Shown piece after piece: positions 1-11,329 of a stretch of 64,000 nucleotides of DNA. A model generated the notes under the pieces. The model ran no database searches. It was given only the letters and a program-made list of their open reading frames with translations, and was not told the origin of the DNA. A program made the translations under genes and the position numbers. The DNA comes from Phlebiopsis flavidoalba (lineage: Eukaryota > Basidiomycota > Agaricomycetes > Polyporales > Phanerochaetaceae), in contig JAOCPU010000076.1 in NCBI GenBank assembly GCA_035772785.1, positions 46,261 to 110,260 on the forward strand. The letters run 5' to 3'. Every line of letters begins with the position of its first letter. The first letter of the stretch is position 1.

Positions 1-781
1 GTGAAAGGATCAGGTTTTTGTCAATTGAAAACCCCGCGTTCGCAAATTGCAGCTTCGATCTCGCAACTTTCGCGAGTACCAGAAGGTCTGTGAAGAACAT
101 CAGCGGTGCTGCTTCTCAAGTGCGGGGGCTCGCACAATCTATTACGCACCGTCGTTCACTGTCGCCGGAATTTAACCTAGCGAGAAACTCAGTATGATAT
201 GGACCTCCCGGTGGCAATGATCGACTCGAACGTCCGACAACAAGAGCGTTAATGAAGCCCTCAAGCACCATATATCCATTGCGCGCCACAGGATGGCTAC
301 AGTCAGGACAGGCACAAGACTGATAAATGACTCACGACGAGAACGACTCGCGACAAGCGTGATTTTCCACATAGTTTATCGAAACGACGCGGGTTATCGA
401 CGCAAGTCATGTCAAGGAAAAAGTAGCGCGTTAGAAAGCGTACCCGCAAGCGTAAGAAAACCTCGGAAGCATAGGCACCATGGGACCCTACGAGCACAAG
501 GGCAATGGAAGAGATGCGGAGCGAGCTGAAAGATCAGGTACTTTACAGGACCGAAGATGAGCTCGGAAGGTAGTTGTCCAATTATCTACGCCTTTGTGGC
601 GTCCAGGAACAGGATTTGCGCGAGTGCTTGTCCCCTGGCCGGTCCGCCTCGTCCGCCTGGGCCGCAAGTTGATGATATTACAGCCTCGGTCCCGGCCCAC
701 GATTGATCTGGATGACCTTCTCGGAAATGACCTCCGCGAGTTTGCGAGGGGACTCTTGCGGAACCTATTCGGTGATCACAA
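1..781. other. Left-edge region, no recognised gene
   Basis: I recognise no gene here. A short plus-strand stretch at 505-573 begins with ATG and reads MEEMRSELKDQVLYRTEDEL before a stop. The same frame upstream is very basic, with a run of Arg and Lys codons, and a later stretch (about 574-640) could continue it. It may be a fragment of a broken gene entering from the left or a chance reading. I cannot choose between these. Confidence 0.25.
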
Positions 782-2060
782 TTAATACAGGTTGCAAGCC
801 TTGACGAGGCCTACGCTTACAAAGTGGCCGACGCCCTTCAGCCACGTCACTGAAGCGATGTCATTCTTCCGCGATTTAATGATGGAATTTTGTACAACCT
901 TGGGACTACAGGAGAAACATGTTGAGCGTACGCCTTAAATTAATTTAAAGTTGCATATACACACATGACGTCAGCTACGTCTCCGAAGACGAAGTGAACC
1001 GGAATCCGCTTGCATAACTGTCTAGGGACTGATCCACGGCATCTTCCACGGCGTCATACAAGGGCTGTCGCATTTCAAGGTCAGAGAAAATGGTATTTTT
1101 TGCACGCCACAACTCACCGCCTCCTGTTCACGAGTACAGCACGTCACAACACCGTGGTAAGGAATCCCATACGTCGGAAGCAGGGTGAGGTCGGAGGGCA
1201 TATCTCTAGAAGGATCACTTTTCGTATGCGTACACATAACGTCTGCAAACATCACTCACTATGAACACTTCGTGACATTCTGGCGTCCACTTTGGGGCTC
1301 TCGTTCGCATATGTTTTGTGAGCGGCCTCTAGAGTGGGCTCACGTGTCCTTTCTTTCGTAAGCTTGACCGAGGAGCTTCTGTTGCAACTTGCGCCAAGCG
1401 CGACAGTCCCGCATGCTTTGAACGAACAACCCACGGTGGGTCAACGATAAAGACTGCCGCAAATGGGAGCTTGCTAGCGAGCTGAGCCCTAGATAGCGAT
1501 GGGATAGTCAGTAAGAAGCGGAGTTGTGGAAAAACATCGCACATGCTTGATTCCACCCATGGAGTGTCCCAAGCCGACCACACGCTTTTAGTATTGAAAT
1601 TGACATTCATGCTGTCTGGACCAGTCTGAGTAAGTATGGTGTAGGCTGCCTTCGCGGTACTCCTTCGCGGGAGACTGAGGTTTTGGCGGCGACGGCATTA
1701 GTTTCGATGCAAGAAAAGTGTCAGAGCTACACACTCACATTTTCCGTCCCATTCAGGTTTCCTCAGGATCGTCTCGTTCAGAATCGCTGATTGGCCATGT
1801 GTGGGGCATCAATGGACCAAACTTCGTGTATTTTCATCCGAGATGATTGCACACCGGCTTGTGCTGCGCAAGATATCGAAGAGGTTGGCAACAGTGGGCT
1901 CGAATGTTTCCTTGTGCGAACCGACACCGTGCAGAAAGACCAGTGTGATACCGGTTTTGTCATCACACTCAGACCTTTGAGGTCTGTAGCACTTTGCCGT
2001 CACATACAACGGGTAATCTTCGCTCGGTTGAGCTATCACAGTGTGCGCCGGTTTCAACAT
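782..2060 (-). CDS. Lpx1-like alpha/beta hydrolase, frame-broken
   Basis: This is an alpha/beta-hydrolase of the fungal group related to yeast Lpx1 (peroxisomal lipase); the true substrate is unknown. The ATG at 2058-2060 opens a frame with PLYVTAKCY, then LVFLHGVGSHKETFEPT, the oxyanion-loop HG block of this family. About 80 codons on comes EVWSIDAPH, followed in another frame by AILNETILRKPEW. Nearer the C terminus are a hydrophobic strand with VDPPWV, the family hallmark CTREQEAV (about 1110-1140), IPVHFVFGD (about 990) and LKGVGHFV (about 830), which carries the catalytic-type His. I did not find an intact GHSxG elbow; it should lie between 1600 and 1780. Blocks change frame at least four times. 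The stop at 782-784 is only the nearest one in the last good frame. The family identity is fairly secure; a working gene is not. Confidence 0.6.
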
Positions 2061-2349
2061 GATGATAGCCTAGACCGCGTTTAGGATGGCCTTTTATCGT
2101 TGAAAGGACAGGTAACCGTGACTATGCGTACCTGGTGTGATCCCTACGAGGATTGATCATGTCAACCGGGGAGGAGAGCATGGTTAGATGCGCAGGTCAC
2201 AAGGAAAGATCGCATCACTAGACTGCTATACTATAAATGAGCGGTTGTATACGTGATGCCAAGGCGGCCCACAGCAGTCGGTATACGTGCTTAGAGTGGC
2301 ACTTACATGACGCGCTGAGGACTCAAGTACTCAAGGCCTAAAGCTTAGA

Positions 2350-2620
2350 CTATGCTTCTCGCTCAACAAGGAGCGAATATTAGCGTGGAGAATGAGCGAC
2401 CCTGTCGCAGAGATGTCGTGACCAGCGATGTTGGTTGGACGTGTAGCTTCGAGCTCTGTCCATAACGATTATGGTCGCAGCGACAGATGGTGGAGGGATT
2501 GATGTCCTCGAGAGACAAGCGAGAATGAAGGCAGCAAACGTAGAACTCGAGCGGAATAACATTGACGTCTCAAAGGTCATTTTATGGATTATATTATTTA
2601 TGAGATCGAATTACGCTTGA
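2350..2620 (+). other. Possible orphan exon before the tRNA
   Basis: The plus strand from about 2470 to 2590 can be read as a hydrophilic, helix-like segment containing DGGGIDVLERQARMKAANVE. It has a plausible protein composition and no internal stop, but no start codon, splice context or family I recognise. It could be the last exon of an unrecognised gene or a chance frame. A 66-codon frame also covers the opposite strand. Confidence 0.2.
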
Positions 2621-2693
2621 GACTCCTTAGCTCAGTGGTTAGAGCATGCGATTGCAGATCGCAGGGTCGCGTGTTCAAATCACGCAGGGGTCT
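2621..2693 (+). tRNA. tRNA-Cys (anticodon GCA)
   Basis: The sequence folds as a complete cloverleaf. The acceptor stem GACTCCT pairs with AGGGGTC with one T-G pair. The D arm is GCTC/GAGC, the anticodon stem TGCGA/TCGCA closes loop TTGCAGA with anticodon GCA (cysteine), and the T arm is GCGTG/CACGC around TTCAAAT. Position 2693 is the discriminator base. There is no intron. The internal A and B box positions fit RNA polymerase III promoters. It sits between two protein genes and, unlike them, shows no sign of damage. Confidence 0.93.
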
Positions 2694-2944
2694 TGCAATC
2701 TGGTCGAGGATCTCTTTTGTTGAACTCACTCATTTATTGCCTTCCTGTGCAGTTTGTGGATAGTACATAACAATTTTCAATGTTTCGTACTCTGATGACC
2801 CACGAATACGTTTTGCTGAGACTTTGTTTTAGAACTGCACGAAAGCTGGGCCTTGTGCGATGACGTTGGGCGCTTGAGCAATATATCAGGTATCAGGGTC
2901 CGGACACAATTGTTGCGAAACCATCTTGTCCTCTTCTCTAACGA

Positions 2945-5900
2945 ATGGCTGCTACCCCTACCTCCTTCCTTCCTACACTTCTACCTCAGGATGTCGAAAA
3001 AGAGCAGCTCTAGTGGGTCAAAGTTTTGTCTTCCGTGGACTGTTCTGAAAGTCTCGGCATAGCTAATTCAGCAAGCATACTCGCCACAAGCGCACTTGTC
3101 CTCGGAGGACCAGCGTCGGCTGCAGCAAGAACTGTTTGATATACAGAAGCGGCCGGAAGCATGGGGTCTCGTCATTCCTTTCCTTAGCCATTCGAATCCA
3201 AACGTCCAATTCTTCGGCGCACATACGATCCAAGTCAAGATCGCGCGAGACTGGTACGAGCGAACCGAGGTTTTGATCGAGATGCGCGTAAATTAACGCG
3301 ACGTTCTAGGTCTACTTTCCCGGAAGAGAGTGCAATGCAATTGCGGATCTGCTCATTGACCTTACTGGACGTTTCCATAGTCGCCGGACACAACAAAGTC
3401 ATCCTACGCAAACTCTATGTCGCAGTGCGTTTCGACAGGCATTATCGCCGGTATTTCCGTTCATGGCGTTGTAGATCACGTCCCTCGCCATACACCTCTC
3501 GTCGGACGCCCCTTCGGACTGGCCGGACTGGCCTCAGTCTTCCATACAGGCATTGTCAAACCTTGGAGCGTCCGTAGAAGCCTTGATGGACTACCTCACA
3601 ATTGTGGCAGAGGAAGTAGAGGGCGCGGATTTGTTGCCACCACAAAAGTGCGTTCTGCTCACTCGACTATATGATTCCTTCTCATGATTTTCAGGTCCAC
3701 GATGCATGGGTTGCTCATTGACTCGGTTCCTATGGTCGTGCCCCAAGCCGTCACGACATCCGTCTCGAGAGCCCGTCCCTCATCCGGCGCCGAGCGAGTT
3801 GCAGTCTGCGTTGAAATGCTTTCAGGCATGGCTTCCATTTATGCGTGCTGAGTACGTGTTTTCAGCGCGTTTCTCCTTTGTGAAAGCTTACGTCCTCCCC
3901 ACAGCGCCTTAACACCTTTAATTCCTGTCTTGATAGACACCCTAACCCCATGTACAGGTTCGACCGAGTTTGACGAAACTGAGTTCACGGCAGTTTCAGA
4001 TGCTCTGCAAGAGATTATGTCGAAGTCCGCTCTGTCTAGTGGTTCGGGGTCTAGAACGTTGACTGAGCCGCTGCTACTCTGGTTCGATCGCTACGGTAGC
4101 CTAATCATCGAGAACACACTGAAAGGTAGTCACATATTTACCCTATGGTGCTCAAAACTAACAAATAGTGGTAGAGGGCTTCGCAGATGGCGTTTCCCAT
4201 TCGTACTGCAAGCTCCTCCTCGCCTCTTTGGGGAGACCACTCAACGCAATATCTCGCCACAAACCTTGCATCCTCGAACAAACCGGAGCCAGTGTTATCG
4301 ACTCCAATAGCGCCCTCACTTCTGTCTAAATCACACTATGTCCAAACCTTCCTCCAGCATATTTTGGCGTATACCGCTTTGCCAGGATATTACGGTGTCG
4401 ACGAGGAAGAAAGTGAAGGCACCTTGGGCTTTTGGTATCTGTTCCAGGAAGCATTATGGGGTGGCGATCCAGAGTATGACTCGGATGAGGCAGAGTTACC
4501 ATCTACCAACAAACACGAAGCGGAGCAGATGACAGTTGCTAAAGCCGTTTACTTGGAGCTGGTCAAGGTGTTGCAGAGAGGAAAGTCACGTGGCCACCAA
4601 GAAATGTACTGCAACAATGGCCTCGAGGTAAGGTCGAATTATGATCCGTGCCAAGTCTCTCATATCCGTCAAGATCAGAGGGACAAGTTCCAGGCGTGAG
4701 TTATATGTCTCTCCATCGCGCGACGGTACTCATGACGTTCGTCGACTTAGTTATCGACGCGATGTCGGAGATACACTACTTAATGCGTAAGTGGGCCTGT
4801 GATCAGCCCTACATACGCTTACCTTTCATGCAGCTATTATATCCTCCGTGACGACCTCCTCGCATTCTATGTCAAAGATCTCTTGGAAAGACTCTCTCAG
4901 GCGAACCAAGTCCGCGAGGTATGCGTGTATATGCTGCATGGGCTACAACTTCTAACACACTCCTAGGAAATCGAAGCCGACCTTCATTGTATCATGGCCG
5001 TTCAAGAGGGCGTCCCGCTTGAAAGTAATCAATACTTGAGCGACGTTTTCGGCCCAAACATTCTGGGTCGCCTACCAACTACGGGCGCAGAACGCGTACG
5101 GCGAACAATGATTATCTTGATCGGTATGGTTTTGGTCGGATTGTCCAAATTTACCTACTGACTGCCGACTCTAGGGACCTACGCGACGTGGTTTACGACC
5201 CAATACACCCCGCCACCAGGATCCAATGTCCCTTCACTTCTCATGAATGCGATATCTTACGTAGTTGCTGCATTACCGGAGCAGACTCTCTGCCTTCCTG
5301 CAGCTAATTCACTTCGAGACCTCTGTGACGCGAATAGAGCTGCCCTGGCACCGCATATATCGGCGTTCGGAGAACTTCATGCAAACCTAACAGGTATACC
5401 AGTACGTAAATTCGCTCCATGATCGGTCACATTTGAATGCTGAACAAAATCGTAGGATGTCGAGAAGAGCAAAGTATTGCAGTCCATTGCAAGCGTCATT
5501 CAAGCTCTATCACCTGAGGAGGAAATACCACCCAATAGAAGTAAAACGAGCCTTATTGACGATTTCTCGTGGTCTGACCATTCCAGGCTATTGTTAGCCC
5601 CATCATCACGAAAATTGTACGAGGCTCTACAATCGTCATCACAAGTACGTTCATCCGAATGTTCAGTCACCGCGGCTTACTGAACCTTTTTACAAGCTTC
5701 CGGATGAGGCCAGTACGATTGCAGTCCAGCAGCTTCAGACCATCGCTGGTGTTGCTCGTGGCCTCACGCGTACCAACGAGTCGCTGCTCATATTCGACGA
5801 CTCTCCCGACACGCAGAAGGAGCTACAACGCATGACACAGGCCCGTGAAGACCCACGAGTCGTCCGACTTCGCGACATGATCCTAGAAGGAATACGAAGA

Positions 5901-7131
5901 GCCGTGGAAATGTGGTCGACCGACGCTAACATTAGCTATGTACGTTCACCGCATTCACATGTCTGTGCTTCATTCATGAGGAAAGGTCTCCAGGCATTAA
6001 GCGAGCTCTACAAGGCCATCACTTCACTACCTTCCGATGTCACCCTCCTGTCTCTCAATGCTGGACCACTTTTGGAGCTGCTGTGTCTAGCCGCACAGAA
6101 ACAGCTAACGGCTGTGTGGCTCAACCTCGCCCAGATGCTGATCATACAGCTAGACCCGCCATCACTTGTCCCTTCGACCCTTAAATCATATCCAGGTCCA
6201 GAGGCAAAGCAAACTGTGTTCAATGTGCTATCATCGCTTTTGCCAGTATGCCTGGGATTCTTCAGTAGGCCTGGGGCAATGGAAGATGTAAGGCAAAGCA
6301 TTGCTATACGCGAAATTTCTTGTGCTTACACCGCATCTTCACAGAATCCGGATATCGTCCAAGCGTTCTTCAACTACCTGGAAACAGTGCGTGATCGCCC
6401 TGCTCTTCCGGATTTTGTCCTGACATGGCTTCTCTAGGTTGCTCAGCTCCATCACTTCATATCAGCGTTCTTCCAGCTTCCGCCCGATATCTTCCATGCC
6501 CTGATGCAGTGTACCACCGGTTCTCTCGCTTTGCAGGAGCGGTACTCTCCCTCGTCTCAGCAGCAGTTTCCTAGTAAGTAGTGTTCAGCACTGGTTGTCC
6601 GATATTACTAACGCCCTTTCCAGGCGTCCCTTCTTAGTCGGACCGCCGCCGCAGAAGACCTCGGCGATGCGAAAAAGAAGCGCTCGCGCGGAACCCATCG
6701 GGCACGCTGTGATGCGTGCGGTGCTCAGTGGACTCGCCGGCGTAGCCCCTCGCTCTGCCACTCTGAACCTGGTGGAAGTGCTCAGCACATTGGTAACGAA
6801 GTACCCGCTGCAGAGCAAAGCGTGGATGTCGGAAATTCTGTATGCGTTAAGTGCACCCCCGTGTCCTACGGCGCAAATGGCGTCTGAGACAAGCACTGCA
6901 GCCCGACTTCACACACCCTCCCGCGCGACGAACGAGGCCAAGGACAAGTTCATCAAAACAATGAATCTTTGGGTACGTCTTATCGCTCTGTCGTGGTGCT
7001 GTCACAACCAGACTCACCGCGCCACAGCTCACGTCAATCCAAGCGGACCCGCGAGGCTGCGCAGCAGTTTTACCCTTGTCGCTCGCGGGCTTGAGGGGTC
7101 TGCTTTTGGCTTTGCGTCCGTCACAATGTAG
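2945..7131 (+). CDS. Importin-13/Kap122-type karyopherin
   Basis: This is a beta-karyopherin of the importin-13/Kap122 (Pdr6) group, a HEAT-repeat nuclear transport receptor that binds Ran-GTP and cargo at the pore. The ATG at 2945 starts MAATPTSFLPTLLPQDVEK. After an intron comes the importin-beta N-terminal signature ELFDIQKRPEAWGLVIPFLS followed by NPNVQFFGAHTIQVKIARDW. Later blocks include PGYYGVDEEESEGTLGFWYL (about 4395-4450), DQRDKFQA, AYYILRDDLLAFYVKDLLER, VFGPNILGRLP and a C-terminal FTLVARGLEGSAFGFASVTM ending at TAG 7129-7131, an ending I associate with these fungal proteins. I count at least a dozen short introns, for example 4918-4966 opening with GTATGC. Frame breaks occur near 3355, around the GGGG at about 4222 and near 6420. 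Length fits a receptor of roughly 1,000 residues. It is probably single-copy and needed for normal growth, so the breaks are more likely sequence errors than decay. Confidence 0.85.
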
Positions 7132-8263
7132 AATTTCCGCCATACACAGCACCCATCCTCCTCAACATATCTCAACGTCACCACTGGTAAAGGAAACATT
7201 TATCTCTACGCACGATGTAGCAAGCAGAATATCCCTTCCAACTTGACTGCAATAACATTACGGACTGGGATCGATTTGTATTCCGCGAGATTGCGCGAAG
7301 GAGCCAGATTCTACATGGTATGTATGGATTTGAATGAGTCTTGTGGTCTGCAAGCCTTGTCCGTTGAGGTCCGTTGGGAGCATGCGTCACGAAATCCCGT
7401 TTAATTTTGCCAGGGCAAGTTGATCGTGACGTCACCTCGATCAAGATTACCTAAGCTTTTGGGGTAAACGCGAGATGCCGGTGGGGAAAGCTGGGGGATC
7501 CAGAGCCAAGACAACGAGAAAAAACTGCACAAATGCTGCCAGAAATTCGTTTTTTCCCCTTTATTACGTCCGTATCAGGCATTGGTCAATTCTGCGTACT
7601 CTCTGGATGAGAAGCTATTATACTACGAGTACAAGGGGTTCAAATAATGAAGTAATTGGGTATATATCACTTGCGGTCAAGTTGATTTAGTCTTTGAACG
7701 GCGCACTCAATTCCTGTCGCGTTATTCGACCGCTGTCTGAAGTATACCTTAAAAGAGATAATATCAAGCTCAATGAGCTCCGAATATATGTATTACGGTG
7801 AAACGGACATGCAGAGCTTAGGTTCAGACTTCCTGATTTCCCGTTTCCCCATGCATGTCGAGTGCCCAAGACTCGGAGGCAGCCGCAGCTACTTGAGCAC
7901 TCTAAGCCTCAAGTTATGTGTGATGGAACTAGAACTAGAAATTCGCCTATGCGAGGCTGGGTATTGACTGGTATTTGAGCGACAGAACTCCAAGTCAAGG
8001 GCTATCCGCCACAGCGCCTTTCCCCACATCACGCGGGCTGCACAAGACAAGGTTTTTGAGACTCAGAGTATCGCAGCTAATTAGCACAGGCTGGGCTGCG
8101 CCTCAAGTGAGGGATACGTCGTTTTTGGCCGCGACTTACGCCGTCCGTATGTGTCAAGGCCGGATGACTGGCGTAAAGTCTCTGGGCTCCAAGCGCGCAG
8201 CTTCATACCCTCTCCCTCATACCACCACCATCTCCACCTTACCTTGCTCATTCTCTCACTCCG
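7132..8263. other. Intergenic region between importin and acyl-CoA synthetase
   Basis: About 1.1 kb with no recognised gene. Both flanking genes are on the plus strand, so this should hold the importin 3' end and the promoter of the acyl-CoA synthetase. The last 60 bases before the ATG at 8264 are rich in CT and CCACC runs, which is common in leaders of highly expressed fungal genes. Short frames at 7475-7690 and 7773-7967 show no family features. Confidence 0.4.
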
Positions 8264-10871
8264 ATGTCGGCATTCAAGTCGAAACAACCAGTCGGCACTG
8301 TCGAGGGTCGGCCCTGCAAAGGTTGACGGCGAGACACGCGTTCGCAGACTCGCGAAGGCTTCCGACCGCCTCGTGACGCAACCGTTCGAGGGCCTCGACA
8401 CTGTACACGACGTCGTACAATACGCTGCGCGTACACATGGCACCAGAAATGCATTTGGATCCCGGGACGTTATTGATATCGTCGAGGAGGGAGAAAGAAG
8501 TCAAGAAAATCGTCGGCGGCAAGGAGGTCACTGAGATGAAGAAGTGGAAATACTTTCACCTCAGCGACTTCAAGTACATCTCGTATCTGGAGGTTCAAGA
8601 GGCCGTGTCTGAGATTGGGAGAGCTCTCATCGACCTCGGGATTACCACAGACGACATAGTGAATGTCTACGCGTCCACGAGGTGAGTCCGCGTTGTCCCC
8701 CAGCTATGTGTCGTCTGCCCCACTCCGCTCTGCACGCGACACGTTTTTCATGGCAACTTGCACTTTCTCGTGGTGGCATGGGCTGTGCAGATAGCGGGGA
8801 ATTCTTAACATACCTAGAAACCGTGCCACCCTACCCCAAATCTGCCGCATTGCACGGATTACCAGGCAGGAGCACATCACGAAAGATGGCCTACTGTTGC
8901 CCATCTTTCTCTGTACTCTTCCCCGCCCGCTCGTGCGAAACCCGTTGCTGTAGGGCGGTGTGCGCATTCTCACAGGCCGCCTCATCTGAGGACCCCCGCG
9001 TCTTAGCCATAGCAGGACGCGTCAATTGCCGAGTGTCGCGCAGCGCGTCACGTCATGTATCTGTAAACCTTGTTCGGCTCGCTGATACCCGCCCACAGTG
9101 TTAACTGGCAGCTCGTCTCATTCGCCTGCTGTTCAATAAGTACCGCCATTGCCACAGCCTACGACAGCTTGGGCGAAAGTGGTCTCCAACACTCCCTGAA
9201 CGAGCCCAACTGTGCTGCCATCTTCACGAACGCCGAGCTTCTCCCCGTTGTTTCCAAAGTCGTCGAAAACGTGCCCTCCCTGCGCCTCATCATCTACGAT
9301 GGAGAGCCGTCCTCCGCACTCCTGGACAAACTTCGTGGCGCACGTGAGGGCACACGTGTCATCTCACTCGACGAGGTACGCGCTATCGGCAAAGAGAAGT
9401 CCAAGGACATCCTTCAGTCTCGTCTGCCCAAACCGGAGACTATCGCTTGTATCATGTACACCTCGGGTACCACTGGGCGCACCCAAGGGTGTTGTCATCA
9501 GCCACTCGAATCTCATCGCCTCTGTCGGCGCCGTTTATGTGCTCCTAGGAAACCATCTGAAGCCCGACGACGCCTACCTCGCCTACCTCCCTCTCGCCCA
9601 TATCCTCGAATTCGTCGTTGAACTCGCACTTTTCTTCGTGGGCATGCCCTTCGGTTACGGTCGCGTCAAGACGCTTACCGACCAGAGCGTACGCAAGTGC
9701 CTGGGCGACATCCGCGCTTTCAAGCCCACGATCATGGTTTTGGTGTGCCTGCCGTGTGGGAGATGATTCGCAAGGGCATAGTGGGCAAGCTGAACGAGGC
9801 GGGCTCGTTCAAGAAGTCGGTCTTTCAACAGCGCGATGGCGGTCAAGAAGGCAGGCATCCCCGGTCTGAGCAACGTTGTCGACGCGACTGTCTTGGCGGC
9901 GATCAAGAACGCGACCGGCGGACGGTTGAGGCTCGCGATGAGCGGTGGCGCGGCGCTTCAGCCGTGAGACACAGGAGTTCCTCCACCTTGCCCTCGTCAC
10001 GATGCTTCAGGGATACGGCATGACCGAGTCGTGCGGAATGTGCGCCGTCCTGCCCCCGGAGTACTACCAGTACGGCTCGGTTGGTCTCATCATGCCCTCG
10101 GTCGAGATCAAACTCAAGGACCACCCCGAGGCGGGCTATCTCTCGACGAACAACCCACCGCAGGGTGAGGTCCTCATTCTGGGGGGACCTTCGGTCATCA
10201 AGGGGTACTACAAGCGGGACGACCTCAACAACGACGAGAACATCTTTACCAAGATGGGTGGCTCCGCACTGGTGACGTCGGCCATTCAACGCCGACGGCA
10301 CCTTATCCCTGGTCGACCGGTAAGTCGTAGTGTGGCGCAATTCATGCCCCCATACTCATACATTCATGCAGGATCAAGAACCTCGTCAAGCTGCAGGGAG
10401 GCGAGTACATCGCGCTCGAACGGCTCGAGTCGATCTACAAGTCTTGCAACCTGGTCTCGAACATCTGTGTACACGGGCATCGACGGACGCCAAACAGCCC
10501 ATTGCGATCATCATTCCACACGAGTCACATCTCCGCCACGCGCTCGAGGACAAGAACATCTCGGGTGTCAACGCGAAGTCGGGACGACCTGCACGCGCTC
10601 TGCAAGAACGAGAAGGTCTCGGAGTTCGTGATGAAGGAGTGTAACGCCGTCGGTAAGAAGAACGGCTTCAGCCCATGGAGATCCTCGAGGCTGTCATCCT
10701 CACCGCCGACGAGTGGACACCCGAGAGTGGCCTCGTCACCGCGGCGCAGAAGGTCCAGAGGAAGAAGGTCGCGGAGAAGTTTGACGCGCAGATCAAGGTT
10801 CGTTCTCGCGTTTGAACAGCTGTCTCTAACCTTTGCTCATTTTTTCGTAGGAAATCTACAAGCACCAATAG
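8264..10871 (+). CDS. Long-chain acyl-CoA synthetase, frame-broken
   Basis: This enzyme activates long-chain fatty acids with ATP and CoA through an acyl-AMP. The ATG at 8264 opens MSAFKSKQPVGTVEGRP. Recognisable blocks follow in order: KYFHLSDFKYISYLEVQEAV, SVNWQLVSFACCSISTAIA, the AMP-binding P-loop YTSGTTG at about 9460, PKGVVISHSNL, LPLAHILE, GYGMTESCGM (about 10012), LRTGDVG and KLQGGEYIALERLESIYKS, then EIYKHQ and TAG at 10869-10871. Three introns can be placed: 8682-9098 (unusually long), 10320-10371 and 10798-10850. At least ten one-base shifts separate the blocks, most of them looking like an extra base: GGG after TSGTT, TTT before AACAGC near 9825, and an extra C before AGCCGTGAG near 9960. 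The blocks between shifts are well conserved. The identity is secure; whether the gene is intact in the organism depends on whether these shifts are real. Confidence 0.87.
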
Positions 10872-11329
10872 ACGTTGTCGGGCTCTATACTCCCTGTGGT
10901 CTGGATGCACATCTCACCTTTTGATTTCCCTCTCTCGAACCTTTCTCTCGTACCTCTTCACGTGTTATTGTAACACAATGATCTTGTAATGACATAAAGT
11001 CTGATGTACTATATACCACATTTATTTGTTCTAGGACGTTCTCCTGTGACAGACCACTCTAGACCACCCGAGAGAGGGGGTTTGACGCCAATACCCCATG
11101 CACAAACTTCGCTGAACGCACGGCGCGAGACGGAGACACGAAATAAATTATGGTATTGAAGGTTCAACGGCCGCGGATTAGGGTAGTAGTCCCAACATCA
11201 TCATACATAGACCAATCATCCGAAAAGGTCACATTGGCGAGGTGCTTCAACATGGAATCGGCTATGACATAAGAGGGCCCAAGCACTACTTCAAACGATT
11301 CAGAAAGAAGAGTACTCCTCTTTCTGCGC
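10872..11329. other. Intergenic, convergent 3' ends
   Basis: This gap lies between the end of the acyl-CoA synthetase (+) and the C-terminal end of a DUF6534-like copy (-). It contains AT-rich stretches and an AATAAA (about 11141), usable as 3'-end signals, and no coding block I recognise. Confidence 0.4.

Noticed and set aside
8682..9104. 140-codon plus frame inside the acyl-CoA synthetase
   Set aside because: It coincides with an intron whose donor and acceptor restore a conserved protein block, and it has no motif.
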